A DNA stretch of 64,000 nucleotides from CALKZN01 sp050633785 (GCA_050633785.1 JBOEHE010000021.1:114561-178560), one strand, 5' to 3'; positions 1 to 9,289 are shown, numbered from the stretch's first letter. Notes: generated from the letters alone by a model not told the origin. A program made the numbers and translations.

Positions 1-1
1 G

Positions 2-424
2 CTACCACTCGTAATAGTTGGCATTGGTGTCGTTGTATTGATGCAAATGGGATTCAAAATCAACGCAATGGTAGCTGTGCCAATATCAACAACACTCTTC
101 ATTTTGATCACATTAAGAAATGAATCAACGCATCGCCTTACCGATATTCGCAGAATGCTGCCGATGTCTCCAGAACACAAAACTTGTCACAAAATCATGG
201 ATTCAATCAATGATTACACAACACAAACCATTTCATACAAGGAAGCCATTAAAGAAATAGAAATATCCTTGTTAAACTATTCAACTGAAAAAACGTCGGA
301 TAACATAACTAGAACAGCTAAAATGATGAAAATGCCACGCTCAACTGTATACGCTACTCAGCGACGCCTTGGCATAAATTCAAGAGCCATCAAAGAAAAC
401 AAGAATGCTAAAGATGACAAATAA
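2..424 (+). CDS. Hypothetical membrane protein with C-terminal helix-turn-helix (5' end outside window)
   Basis: I do not recognise this protein. The frame is open to the left edge of the window, so the true start probably lies upstream; the first internal start codons are TTG at 38 and ATG at 41. The visible part opens with two hydrophobic stretches (roughly residues 1-14 and 24-36) that look like membrane helices. A charged linker follows, then a C-terminal segment around MPRSTVYATQRRLGI that resembles a helix-turn-helix of the kind found in small regulators. The stop is at 422-424. A membrane-anchored DNA-binding protein is one possible reading, but this is inference. There is no neighbour on the left to give context, and the next gene is on the other strand. 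Confidence 0.5.
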   Translation, partial: LPLVIVGIGVVVLMQMGFKINAMVAVPISTTLFILITLRNESTHRLTDIRRMLPMSPEHKTCHKIMDSINDYTTQTISYKEAIKEIEISLLNYSTEKTSDNITRTAKMMKMPRSTVYATQRRLGINSRAIKENKNAKDDK

Positions 425-737
425 ATCCGTGAACTACTCCCCCCATCCAAGGGTTATATTTCTATAAATAATTTAATTCACACAATATGAAAGTTACAAC
501 AACCTTGAATTGCTATTTAAAAAGCTTGTTTTTTTGTTGTGTGTTTACCCCCCCTTCTGTCAAATAAGGCTACTTGCTAGACCGTCGTTTATAAATATCT
601 TAATATAAAAATATCATCATTAAGTCAGCTACCCCTCAGATAGAAATATAAAACTGCTTATAGAAAGTTTTATCTACGTACACCAATCAACATAGCTTCC
701 TTTTTACTTTTATAACCTCTTTCTATTCGCTTCATTA
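425..737. other. AT-rich intergenic region, no gene seen
   Basis: This is 313 bases between a plus-strand stop and a minus-strand stop, so a shared downstream region. It is AT-rich with short C runs (near 440 and 549) and T runs. I see no convincing ORF, RNA gene or strong GC-rich terminator stem. Confidence 0.5.
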
Positions 738-1277
738 TTACTGTGCCTGGCAAGCCTGATTAGTATCAATTTCTATTGACAAGCTTCTTTCTTCTTCGGT
801 TGGTGGTTCAAATTCTGCTTCCATAAAATGAAACATGGAAGGTGTCACTTCAAAGGAGAAAGTATCGCCCTGCTCTGAATTTCGAGACATCACTCTTTGC
901 AGACGAGTTTCTCTGGTGGCGGAGATGTAATGCATTTGTAGACAAGCACCCGCTGTTTCAGCAAGGGAACGAAATTGGTTTCGATTGGCTACTTTCATAA
1001 ATCCTAAGTCCAGAATGGTTTCCCCACCTGCTTGAAAGATGCTACTGGTCGTTGACCAGATCATTTTCTCGCAACGTTGCACACGCTCCATTATCCAACC
1101 AATATTCATGGGGACGGGCATATCTCTGGCGAATAATTCAGCCATCCATTGATCAATAGATAGATACACAGCCGAATTGGTTTTAGCCAAATGGCGCGAA
1201 TAAGTTGATTTTCCGGCACCTTGTGTACCAAATATAAGATGTATGTCAGTCTTTATTTTTTTATCAGAGTTACTCAT
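738..1277 (-). CDS. P-loop kinase / AAA_33-type ATPase
   Basis: A small nucleotide-binding protein of about 179 residues. A Walker A motif GTQGAGKST lies near the N-terminus, preceded by hydrophobic LIF. This is the arrangement of the AAA_33 / zeta-toxin-like kinase group, which phosphorylates small molecules or nucleic acid ends; the substrate cannot be read. A Walker B-like hydrophobic strand ending in D (ETILDLGF) and an arginine-rich lid-like segment (RETRLQRVMSRN) follow. I chose the ATG at 1275-1277 because it begins 4 bases after the stop of the upstream marR gene; a longer frame would run into marR. The two genes are probably one transcript controlled by the palindrome at 1724-1757. 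Confidence 0.7.
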   Translation of the reverse strand: MSNSDKKIKTDIHLIFGTQGAGKSTYSRHLAKTNSAVYLSIDQWMAELFARDMPVPMNIGWIMERVQRCEKMIWSTTSSIFQAGGETILDLGFMKVANRNQFRSLAETAGACLQMHYISATRETRLQRVMSRNSEQGDTFSFEVTPSMFHFMEAEFEPPTEEERSLSIEIDTNQACQAQ

Positions 1278-1281
1278 AGTT

Positions 1282-1713
1282 TTAAGCTCTATCAATCTCA
1301 TGCAAAAGATGTAAAAGATGATCAAGATTACTGCTATCCAGTTTTTTAAACAGATTCTCTGCCTGTTGGTTCAAGGTCTTTAACGCTTGTTTAAAGACCG
1401 TTTCTCCTGCTGGGGTAATTTTAACCAGACTGACACGTGCATCCCTTGGATTAGTGTCTCGACTTACCAGGCCAATTTTTTCCATCGGTGAAAGCATCTT
1501 TGTCACTCCCGAAGCGGATCGATCTAATGCAGTTGCCAAGTCGATGCGCCTCATTAAGTGATTGGGAGCCTCCATCAAATGAGACAACACCATATACTCT
1601 GCAAAACCTATGCCGTGAATGGCCCCTAAGTTCATATCAATTTTGCGCGTTATTGTACTGGTTTTAGCTGATAACTCAGTTAGAACTTGAGTCTGAAGAG
1701 ATGTTATTTTCAT
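1282..1713 (-). CDS. MarR family transcriptional regulator
   Basis: A winged helix-turn-helix regulator of about 143 residues. The DNA-binding part is visible as a helix-turn-helix (LMRRIDLATALDRSASGVTKMLSPMEKIGLV) followed by the wing DPRDARVSLVKITPAG, a typical MarR signature. MarR proteins bind palindromic operators as dimers and usually repress their own operon until a small ligand or oxidant releases them. I chose the ATG at 1711-1713: a longer frame begins at 1773, but that stretch contains the 34-bp palindrome and would encode unrelated residues. The kinase-like gene at 738-1277 follows after 4 bases and is probably co-regulated. Confidence 0.85.
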   Translation of the reverse strand: MKITSLQTQVLTELSAKTSTITRKIDMNLGAIHGIGFAEYMVLSHLMEAPNHLMRRIDLATALDRSASGVTKMLSPMEKIGLVSRDTNPRDARVSLVKITPAGETVFKQALKTLNQQAENLFKKLDSSNLDHLLHLLHEIDRA

Positions 1714-1723
1714 AATAATTTGC

Positions 1724-1757
1724 TTTACATATACTTGACTAGTGAAGTATATGTAAA
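1724..1757. promoter_or_regulatory. Near-perfect 34-bp palindrome, probable MarR operator
   Basis: The arms TTTACATATACTT and AAGTATATGTAAA are exact reverse complements, 13 bp each, around the centre GACTAGTG. Only one symmetric pair in the whole 34 bp mismatches. The core ACTTGACTAGTGAAGT looks like a MarR-family operator. It ends 10 bp before the marR start, where a bound dimer would block the promoter or initiation, so autoregulation is the natural inference. Confidence 0.75.
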
Positions 1758-1874
1758 ACAAAAGACTTTTCAAGCTTTAACTGCAAAATTTTAGTGTCTG
1801 GACATAGAGACGGTTGAGGCTAAAGAAATTATGGGAAATTAAAGCGTTATTTTGTCGGTACTACCGGCAGTTTC

Positions 1875-2303
1875 TTAATCGTCAAAAACAGGATAAAATT
1901 CCATATGCTGATTAGCATCACCACCTATATTGTCCCAAGGAGCTTTGCTGCTGACAAAAATATGATGAGTAATTTCAGCAGATAGACTGTTGTCTAAAGC
2001 TCCAGCAGGAACCCATACTTTTACACCAGATCGAAATACATTCGGCACAGCAGCCCCGCAATAACGACAAAAGTCTGACCGATAACCAGATTCCTTTGCA
2101 TATGAGGTAATCTCTTGTTCACCACTTAACCACTTGAAATGCTCTGTATCAACAAAACAAGCAGTCACTGCCGCCGTGCCAGTTTGTTTCTGACACAAAG
2201 AGCAATGACATTGATAAAGCGTTGTTATCTCGCTCAATACTGCAAACTTCACTTTTTTGCATACACACGAACCCGTCATTAATGTTTTTTTATCAATCTC
2301 CAT
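1875..2303 (-). CDS. GFA/CENP-V domain protein (glutathione-dependent formaldehyde-activating enzyme family)
   Basis: A zinc protein of the GFA/CENP-V fold, 142 residues. The metal-binding cysteines are in the usual places: GSCVCKKVKF near residue 11, CHCSLCQKQTG near 33 and FCRYCGAAVP near 79. The conserved WVPAGALD strand follows. The founding member, Gfa, promotes glutathione-formaldehyde adduct formation, but most members have unknown substrates and none can be named here. The start has a good ribosome site (GGAGA, 6 bases upstream). The gene lies 34 bases downstream of a second GFA gene on the same strand, so the two probably form an operon. Confidence 0.85.
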   Translation of the reverse strand: MEIDKKTLMTGSCVCKKVKFAVLSEITTLYQCHCSLCQKQTGTAAVTACFVDTEHFKWLSGEQEITSYAKESGYRSDFCRYCGAAVPNVFRSGVKVWVPAGALDNSLSAEITHHIFVSSKAPWDNIGGDANQHMEFYPVFDD

Positions 2304-2337
2304 AGATTCTCCATTTGAATTATTTAAACGCTAAGTA

Positions 2338-2748
2338 CTATTTACCTGGCATTACAGGAACATCATCCATTAATTGTACCCATGGCGCCTTATCATCAGT
2401 ATACACTTGTATCTGCGGTCGCAATGAACTTGAATAGTTGTCAACAGTTCCTAAAGGCACCAGTACATGATCGACAAAATGTTTACCGTTAACACCATGC
2501 ACCGCTGTGCCGCATTCAGAGCAAAAGTATTTACTGGAGCGTTCGTTGAACCTGAATAACGATAACAACTTGGCTCCATCAGTAATGGAAAACTGTTTTT
2601 CAGGCACTGCTACCCACGTACTGTAATCGCTACCTTGCATCTGTCGGCAATTCTGGCAATGGCACTGTACAACGTTTGTAACTGGTAAGGAAAAAGAACA
2701 CTGAACCTTCAAGCAAAGGCATGAAGTATTAATAATCATATTAGTCAT
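2338..2748 (-). CDS. GFA/CENP-V domain protein, second copy
   Basis: 136 residues of the same GFA/CENP-V family as the next gene downstream. Its motifs are SCLCLKVQCSF, CHCQNCRQMQG and FCSECGTAV, with VPLGTVD in the position of VPAGALD. The two proteins share the architecture but are clearly diverged, so this is an old duplication or two separately acquired paralogues. The frame starts with MTNM; a GAGAG ribosome site precedes the first ATG, which I therefore use. Function beyond probable zinc binding is not determined. It is divergent from a TetR gene 146 bases away, which could regulate the pair. Confidence 0.85.
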   Translation of the reverse strand: MTNMIINTSCLCLKVQCSFSLPVTNVVQCHCQNCRQMQGSDYSTWVAVPEKQFSITDGAKLLSLFRFNERSSKYFCSECGTAVHGVNGKHFVDHVLVPLGTVDNYSSSLRPQIQVYTDDKAPWVQLMDDVPVMPGK

Positions 2749-2894
2749 GATAATCTCTCGTATATTGCAACTCTCATAACAACTTCACAGAGTTAATTAG
2801 ATAGGCTATAAGTCAAGGCGATGATATAAACCAAGCATACTAATTCGCCATTAATATATGATAAAGAACATATAAAAATAATTTCAGTACCAAG

Positions 2895-3470
2895 ATGCCC
2901 TACTCCAAAGACCACAAAGCACAAACCCGCCGCAAGATATTACAAAGTTCATATTTATTATTCACAGCCCGGGGATATGAAAAAATCACCATCAATGAAT
3001 TAATGAACCACTGTCATTTAACCAGAGGCGCATTTTATGCTCACTTTTCCAGTAAAGCGGAGCTGTATAGTGAGACATTAAAGTTTGCCGCCACCTCCAG
3101 CAATTTAGCGAAGATCAAGCCAGAATCCTATACCGACAAACAATGGTTAAAACAATTACTCGATGTTTATTTGAGCATTGAGCACATCAATGGCACCAGA
3201 ACCTGCCCTTTGGCCTTTTTAGCCGCAGATATCAGCACGCAAGATATAAATGCGCAGCGAACGTATAGCAAGGCATACGACAATATGAATAAGACCTTGT
3301 TAGCTTATGCCAACAGTTACATGGATTGCAGTGAATACGAAATATTATCCATTACCGCTATGATCATTGGCGCTGTTGCCATTGCCCGAACAATGCAGGA
3401 TGAATCAACAGCACAGAAGCTGTTGGCTTCATGCCGTAAGGAAGCAGGCCTGAGACTTGGCAATATATAA
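2895..3470 (+). CDS. TetR/AcrR family transcriptional regulator
   Basis: 191 residues with an N-terminal TetR DNA-binding domain: TRRKILQSSYLLFTARGYEKITI, then NELMNHCHLTRGAFYAHFSSK, the classic helix-turn-helix with the FYxHF signature. The C-terminal helical domain (about residues 60-190) would bind an effector that cannot be predicted. It is transcribed divergently from the two GFA genes, the usual geometry of a TetR repressor and its target, so it may control them in response to an electrophile or aldehyde; this is inference. I saw no strong palindrome in the 146-bp gap, only weak AT-rich dyads. Confidence 0.88.
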   Translation: MPYSKDHKAQTRRKILQSSYLLFTARGYEKITINELMNHCHLTRGAFYAHFSSKAELYSETLKFAATSSNLAKIKPESYTDKQWLKQLLDVYLSIEHINGTRTCPLAFLAADISTQDINAQRTYSKAYDNMNKTLLAYANSYMDCSEYEILSITAMIIGAVAIARTMQDESTAQKLLASCRKEAGLRLGNI

Positions 3471-3538
3471 GCCTCCCAATATACTCTCTGTCAATCTTTT
3501 AGCCGAAACAGACCCACCCCCAAAATAACAGTTTCTTT

Positions 3539-6500
3539 CTATGGTAGCCTCTGCCTTTGCTCATTTAATGGAGGTTCCGGCTCTGGTAGTTCAGGTTCAT
3601 CCAATGGCAAACGGTGAAGTGACAGAGTTGGATCGGCAAGAGTCGTCCAAGAAGTTACAATATCACCATAATCAGCTGAAATAGCCGACAGATCTTGCTT
3701 GACTCTCATCACACTATCACCAAGGGTGCGATTGTTTTGAGTCAGTTCGATTAACAGACGTTTAACGAACTCTTTATTATGAGCTTCTACCGCAAGAACT
3801 GCCGCCGAACTAATTGCCACAGCAGCATTGTTATCTGCCAACAACATACTATGGGCCAATGTATTGGTCGAAATGGTTTCGTAGTAGGAGGTGTAACACG
3901 CCAGAGGAATCGCTATTGTTGGTTTGGTCGTATTATCCCAACTTGAGACCGTTCCCGGTGTCACTAAATTCTGAAAACTCCAACGGTTAGGTGAACCGTG
4001 TCCATTGAATAAAGTCAGTGTCGCACCCAAGTCAATGGCTTGCTTGATCTGCTGCTGTGCTGCCGTTGTAGAACCTGAAATCGGTATATTTTGATTGGCA
4101 TTAATATCATCAATATACACTTTTGTCAGGTTTGACCAACGATCATTTTCACTGCCTAATTCTGCCACCAGTTCTTCAATCGAGTTTTTAAATACCTGGT
4201 CTTGATCCGCTTCAGCAATCAGCAGAGCTGATTGAAATTCTGCAACGCTTCCATTGGTATGCCATACAATCGTTTTATCAACAATATTCTTTAATTGTTC
4301 AGCATTGCGTATCGGCCACCGACCAATTGCCTTATCCGGTATGGAATCCCCATCAAAATCAACAAAAGGATTTTCTGTTGGCGCCTGCTGTTCATAAACA
4401 TCACTGATATCGGCATAAAATCCTGGAATAGAATTAATCAATGCAGAAGATTGTTGGTTTCCATATCCGAGATAATTATAAGTATGACCTCCAACCAACA
4501 GAACCGATGAATAATCAAAGTTTTCAGCTGCTTCGCGCAAATAATCGTTAATAGCTTTCGGTGTTACCATTGAATAACCATAACGATTATAAATATCGTA
4601 TGTGCTGATAATTTTTGTCGGACGATTTAATTCCGTACGATGAAATTCAGCAAAACGCTCTAAGTCGGCAGTAATAAAAGCCGGATCTGAAATTATAACC
4701 AGCTCTGCATCAACAAGAGCCAACGATTCATCACTGACTACTGGAGTCAGCTCCATATCAGCTTGCCTGAAAGCTGATAAAGCACTGACAACTTCATAAC
4801 GCAAATCAGAACCAGCAAGTGCCGAAAACACAAAACCGTTCTCAGATTTTTCTGTTTGCAGCTTTGCCAAATGATTATTGGAATCGTAGGCATAAACACC
4901 CCAATCAGTATTATTGGTGTTTTCTGCAATAAATTGATAACCCTGAACATTAGTCCGATTTTCTGAAAAGTTTACTGACTCTCCATCAAGCTTTGCACGC
5001 TTGAAATACTCAATTGTTCCGTCATCAAGAGACATAATATCCAGATTGTTACCGCTATCGGCAACAAGTTCGATGGTCAATGTATTATTCGCATTTGCCA
5101 ACAGTTGGCCACCACTGATCTGCGCATCAATTGTTAATAGCTTGAAACCTTCGCCATAACCTTCCCAAAAAGGCTCTGAGTTATCGCTTCGATTCAGATA
5201 CAGACGAATATGGTGGTCAGGCTCAGGCACACCATCACCATCAACGTCAACATTAGGAAAATCGATACCACCCAACAAATTAATCCTTATTCTTGCTGGC
5301 AAAACAGGATCGATAGACTCTTCCACAAAAAAATTAACCGTATGGACATCAGGTGTCGGGCTTACAGCAAATAACTCTGTGTCCAACCAGGGTTCTGGCC
5401 CAGTCATATTCGACGCATAAAACTTATTTTCACCAATATTTATCTGCACCAGATGCTTACTTTCAAGAATGCTCTGTGGGACAAAATCAATAGTTTCAGC
5501 CTGACTGGCAAGATCATGGTTTATAGACAATTGGTAGACATTGTTCGCTATATATCGCTGATTCTCCCCTTTAGGCTTAACTGCAGAAAAGATAATGTCA
5601 CTGTCTTCGGTAAATCGGTTTCGCTTGTCCGTTTCACGCACGAATCGACTTACGGATTCACCATTCAAACTCATCGCAATATGCTTAGCGGGTGCATCTT
5701 TCCAATCTACACCTGCAGCCAATAAGTCAGCGTAGGTAATGCGCTGTAATCCAAAATCACTTGGCATGATATTAACACCAGGGAATTTCTGTTGCCTGTC
5801 TTGTTCTCGCCTATCACGTCTTTGTAATCGACTATTCAAACGAGAATTCAATGGTCGATAACGGCCCTTGATATACACATATCCCGCCTGCTGCATGGCT
5901 TGAGTATAGGCATCTCGTTCTTTTTTCCAATCTATAAATTCAGGAACATCTTCTGCCCCATAACGTTTATCAAATTCAAAGGGACCAAAGAAATCCTCTT
6001 TGCCCGTACTGGATATTGATGAAATACCGACAGCAAGAATTTCCTGGTTAAATTTATTAAGATTGCTTGTTTTTTTGTAATTCTGTGTAATTAAAGCATC
6101 ACCACGCTTTGATTTAATGATTTTTTTATTCAGGGGAACCCAATCGTTGTCAGCTGTCATACCCCATAAATTAAAACCCACATTAAATGTTTCTGAACTG
6201 GTTTGCCACTTTGTGACTAAGCGATCTCCTCGTAAATCAGCTTCAAACATTCCTATGGTAACCGGGGTTGTTGTGCTTGAATCGATACAGCTTGTACCTA
6301 AAACAGACCCTGCAAATTCAAAATAATGGTCGGTAACAGTCAGAGTCCATGTACCTTCCAATGTTTCTCCGTCAAAAGCACTGAGTGAACCATTCGGTTG
6401 TTGTGTACCGCCTACGGCTGGTGAAGTTCCATTACATTGGACTTCAGCGGTTGTTACAGCTTCATCATCTAATAACACATCTGCATCATCGGCAGCGCAA

Positions 6501-6859
6501 CCAAAGAATGAAGCCGGTACTCCAGGGCGATCTATCAGGCTGACAACTGTGCCGGCAGGACTAGTCAATGTAGCTGAAACATCACCAATCCATGTGTGGT
6601 TGATAGCTAAATGAAAATTCAGATCGAGGATCGGTGAGGTAAAAGCGACATCACTGTCATCATAGGTTATAGTTGCTACATAGGAAGTTGTTGCTACTGT
6701 CCCTGGCGGGTCAGGAATAGGCCCAGGAGCAAAGCACTGCTCAATCTGCGCATTGGCTGTATAAATGACCAACCCCCAAAGGATAACGCCTAACTTTACT
6801 AAAAATACTCTCTTTTTGTATTGATGAAACAGATTTTGGAATCTTGGCATACAGCACAT
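3539..6859 (-). CDS. Secreted gingipain-like (C25) cysteine protease with P-domain
   Basis: A large exported protein of about 1,100 residues. The N-terminus has a basic segment (YKKR), a hydrophobic core and ANA before Gln, a plausible signal peptidase I site. Residues about 40-190 form a proprotein-convertase P-domain (DLNFHLAINHTWIGDV, DGETLEGTWTLTVTDH). A long central region has beta-sandwich features. From about residue 720 the sequence matches the C25 gingipain fold, with the catalytic His in FNGHGSPNRW (about 949) and the Cys in LACYTSYYE (about 987). An acidic FVDFDGDSIPD segment resembles a calcium site. There is no type IX sorting domain; the end is proline-rich. The start is uncertain: the frame is open to a GTG at 6922, with ATGs at 6901, 6859 and 6850 and no clear ribosome site; 6859 keeps a normal signal peptide. 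Confidence 0.8.
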   Translation of the reverse strand: MCCMPRFQNLFHQYKKRVFLVKLGVILWGLVIYTANAQIEQCFAPGPIPDPPGTVATTSYVATITYDDSDVAFTSPILDLNFHLAINHTWIGDVSATLTSPAGTVVSLIDRPGVPASFFGCAADDADVLLDDEAVTTAEVQCNGTSPAVGGTQQPNGSLSAFDGETLEGTWTLTVTDHYFEFAGSVLGTSCIDSSTTTPVTIGMFEADLRGDRLVTKWQTSSETFNVGFNLWGMTADNDWVPLNKKIIKSKRGDALITQNYKKTSNLNKFNQEILAVGISSISSTGKEDFFGPFEFDKRYGAEDVPEFIDWKKERDAYTQAMQQAGYVYIKGRYRPLNSRLNSRLQRRDRREQDRQQKFPGVNIMPSDFGLQRITYADLLAAGVDWKDAPAKHIAMSLNGESVSRFVRETDKRNRFTEDSDIIFSAVKPKGENQRYIANNVYQLSINHDLASQAETIDFVPQSILESKHLVQINIGENKFYASNMTGPEPWLDTELFAVSPTPDVHTVNFFVEESIDPVLPARIRINLLGGIDFPNVDVDGDGVPEPDHHIRLYLNRSDNSEPFWEGYGEGFKLLTIDAQISGGQLLANANNTLTIELVADSGNNLDIMSLDDGTIEYFKRAKLDGESVNFSENRTNVQGYQFIAENTNNTDWGVYAYDSNNHLAKLQTEKSENGFVFSALAGSDLRYEVVSALSAFRQADMELTPVVSDESLALVDAELVIISDPAFITADLERFAEFHRTELNRPTKIISTYDIYNRYGYSMVTPKAINDYLREAAENFDYSSVLLVGGHTYNYLGYGNQQSSALINSIPGFYADISDVYEQQAPTENPFVDFDGDSIPDKAIGRWPIRNAEQLKNIVDKTIVWHTNGSVAEFQSALLIAEADQDQVFKNSIEELVAELGSENDRWSNLTKVYIDDINANQNIPISGSTTAAQQQIKQAIDLGATLTLFNGHGSPNRWSFQNLVTPGTVSSWDNTTKPTIAIPLACYTSYYETISTNTLAHSMLLADNNAAVAISSAAVLAVEAHNKEFVKRLLIELTQNNRTLGDSVMRVKQDLSAISADYGDIVTSWTTLADPTLSLHRLPLDEPELPEPEPPLNEQRQRLP

Positions 6860-7203
6860 TGTTTTTATTATTTTTAAGAAAAATAGAAGTTTTTCAACCA
6901 TGTGAAAACTTACAAACCCCACTGGATTGATTCTAAGTCAAAGTATAGAATAACATTATTATATGTCTACAAAATGCTTATAAACATTTTGTGCAGGAGT
7001 GTTTCACGCGCAAAGGTATTTGAAAGTAAACCATCCAATGCCTGTCATAAGCCGCATATAGGGTTTACTGGCAAATTGAAAACAATCACTACTCTGTGGA
7101 TTGGAGTATCGCTCATATTTGTATATACAGTTCTAACACAAAAGATCCAAATAATTACCTCAACAGCAAAACTGGTGAGATAACAATACATTGACCCACA
7201 TAA
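6860..7203. other. Intergenic region with an 8-bp hairpin
   Basis: 344 bases between lutC and the protease gene, both on the minus strand. At 6969-6992 there are perfect 8-bp arms (ACAAAATG / CATTTTGT) around an 8-base loop. It could be a weak terminator after lutC or a regulatory dyad for the protease gene; no T run follows it. A 93-codon plus-strand ORF here has no family features and I do not call it. Confidence 0.4.
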
Positions 7204-7854
7204 TTAACCGACGATTATTACATGTACTGCCTGAGGTCCATGAGCACCTGTGACTAACACCCCTTCAATGTCGGTTGTACCGCTGGCTCCTGTAATCAGA
7301 CAGCAATTACGTGCCGTTACTCTTGCGGCTTCCTGGACCGCAAAATCATCTAAATAAGCCATAATCTGAGATCGTTCGATCACATAAATTTGATAACTCG
7401 AGAGAAAGTTCATCAGAATCGGCATATCCGAGCTGGACTTGACCACAACTGAGCCAGTTTCAGCGATACCAGACTCCGCCAAACAAACAGCAACTGAACC
7501 ATCTGATTCAACCTGAATATCGGTGTCAATGCCATGCCAATCCAAGACATTGAATTGGTCAACCTTCTGTAATGCTATCTCTGGAGGTAATTGAGAGTAT
7601 GATAAATACTCAGCAACAGCCTGCGGCAAAAGCTCAATATGCTGAATCTCATGACAGCTGCAACCAACCACTAGGCCTTGTTGAATTCGTTGCACAAAGG
7701 CCTCATCCGCTTGGTCATGCAACAATGCGGGCCTGGCAACAATGCTGTCTGTCAGCAGCTCTGCTGCTGATTGTTCAATTACCTCAGACTCTTCATTTAG
7801 GACCACCCGAGATGATTGAATAGCTTCCAATATCTTATTTCTGGACTCAGACAT
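7204..7854 (-). CDS. lutC: LutC / LUD-domain protein, lactate utilization
   Basis: 216 residues of the LUD domain family. The motif ESGIAETGSVVV and the C-terminal ITGASGTTDIEG..VTGAHGP are typical of LutC/YkgG. LutC is the third component of the LutABC complex, which oxidises L-lactate to pyruvate in the cytoplasm with electrons passed through iron-sulfur proteins; it has no cysteine clusters itself. The start overlaps the end of lutB by 8 bases, indicating translational coupling. It is the last gene of lutABC; the next gene downstream (protease) is unrelated and separated by more than 300 bases. Confidence 0.9.
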   Translation of the reverse strand: MSESRNKILEAIQSSRVVLNEESEVIEQSAAELLTDSIVARPALLHDQADEAFVQRIQQGLVVGCSCHEIQHIELLPQAVAEYLSYSQLPPEIALQKVDQFNVLDWHGIDTDIQVESDGSVAVCLAESGIAETGSVVVKSSSDMPILMNFLSSYQIYVIERSQIMAYLDDFAVQEAARVTARNCCLITGASGTTDIEGVLVTGAHGPQAVHVIIVG

Positions 7855-9289
7855 GTTTGCCTCCAGATTTGGAATGTTGTTTTTTTTGTTTTTGCTGTTG
7901 TTTATATTGTTGCATAAAAGTAGCTTTACCTGGAGCTAACAGATCTCTTTCAGCAGTCCAACTACGGGCAAAAGGCATCCAACTGATCCAACCTTTACGA
8001 ACAAATAATCTCATCCAGATCACAGATATAGCAGTAAACAACCGATACAATGCCGGCCGGGTCGCCAATTGCACAAAAAGGCCAATACCTGTTCGACTAG
8101 TAATGGGTTCATATCCCTTTTGCCACGAACTCGCTCGCCAGGAACGCAACAAGGTAGGTAACGCAATATTTACCGGGCAAACTTCCTGACATTTGCCGTT
8201 CAAAGTGCAGGCATGAGCCAGATTCTTCGATCGATTTAAACCATCCAGTGTCGGGGTCAACACAGACCCCATGGGTCCCGGATAAACACCACCATAAGCA
8301 TGTCCCCCTATATGCTTATAAACGACACAGTGGTTCATGCAAGCCCCACAGCGGATACACCGCAACATGTCTGATAGTCCTTCTGCCAACATTTTAGTAC
8401 GGCCATTATCCACTAGTACGATATGGTATTCTTTTGGGCCATCAGCATCACCTTGGCGTTTGGGGCCATTGTGAAAGGTTGTGTACTGAGTGATATCACT
8501 ACCAGTGGCCGAACGTACCAGCAAACGTAACAGAGGCATCGCATGGGCCATAGAAGGCACCAGTTTCTCTATGCCTGCTGTAACAATATGGACAGGAGGA
8601 GGCGTTGTTGTCAATTCAGCATTTCCTTCATTGGTGACAGTGCAGATTGAACCACTATCAGCCAATAAGAAGTTTGCACCAGAAATACCAATATCCGCGT
8701 TTAAAAATTGTTGGCGCAGTTGTTTTCGAGCGCTTTGCACTAGGTCTTCAATAGCCTCTGATTCAACTGGTGCATGATGATGTCGGCGAAATAACTGCAC
8801 TACTTCATCACGAGTTCGATGCATCGCTGGCCAGACAATATGTGATGGCGGATCACCGGCCAACTGAATGATGTGTTCGGCCAAATCCGTTTCAATTCGT
8901 TCCAATTGAGCCTGTTCAAGTGCATCAGGCAAGCCAATTTCTTCCCCCAACATGGACTTGCTTCTAGTGATGCGTTTTGCCTGATGTTGTTGGCAGATAT
9001 CAACGACTATTGCTGATGCTTGTTCAGCTGTTTGAGCCCAATGCACAATAGCGCCTTGGGCAATAGCATTATTTTCAAACTGTTCAAGATAGTGTCCCAT
9101 ATGTTGGATCACATGGTCTTTAATCTTCTCACCTTGCTTACGCAACTTCTCAAACTCTGGAAAACTTTCAACTGCTGCAGCTCTTTTAGCTTCAGCAGCA
9201 TCGGTTGTGCGCCTGATAGCAAGTTTTAATGTTGAATTATGTAATGCCTGCTTGGCACTGCGTTTGAAATTCTCCGGTTGAGTCTGCAT
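7847..9289 (-). CDS. lutB: LutB, iron-sulfur lactate utilization protein
   Basis: 480 residues. The N-terminal half is a LUD domain (SKSMLGEEIGL, ISGANFLLADSGSICTVTNEGNA). The C-terminal half carries two ferredoxin-type 4Fe-4S clusters: CIRCGACMNHCVVY near residue 310 and CTLNGKCQEVCPVN near 360, with the conserved GGVYPGPMGSVLTP between them. This is the LutB/YkgF architecture, the electron-transfer centre of the LutABC lactate oxidation complex. Its ATG shares one base with the lutA stop (TGATG) and its end overlaps lutC, so the three are translated together. Length agrees with the family. Confidence 0.93.
   Translation of the reverse strand: MQTQPENFKRSAKQALHNSTLKLAIRRTTDAAEAKRAAAVESFPEFEKLRKQGEKIKDHVIQHMGHYLEQFENNAIAQGAIVHWAQTAEQASAIVVDICQQHQAKRITRSKSMLGEEIGLPDALEQAQLERIETDLAEHIIQLAGDPPSHIVWPAMHRTRDEVVQLFRRHHHAPVESEAIEDLVQSARKQLRQQFLNADIGISGANFLLADSGSICTVTNEGNAELTTTPPPVHIVTAGIEKLVPSMAHAMPLLRLLVRSATGSDITQYTTFHNGPKRQGDADGPKEYHIVLVDNGRTKMLAEGLSDMLRCIRCGACMNHCVVYKHIGGHAYGGVYPGPMGSVLTPTLDGLNRSKNLAHACTLNGKCQEVCPVNIALPTLLRSWRASSWQKGYEPITSRTGIGLFVQLATRPALYRLFTAISVIWMRLFVRKGWISWMPFARSWTAERDLLAPGKATFMQQYKQQQKQKKQHSKSGGKHV

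Noticed and set aside
6902..7183. 93-codon plus-strand ORF upstream of the protease gene
   Set aside because: No family features, and it covers the 6969-6992 hairpin and likely promoter of the minus-strand gene.
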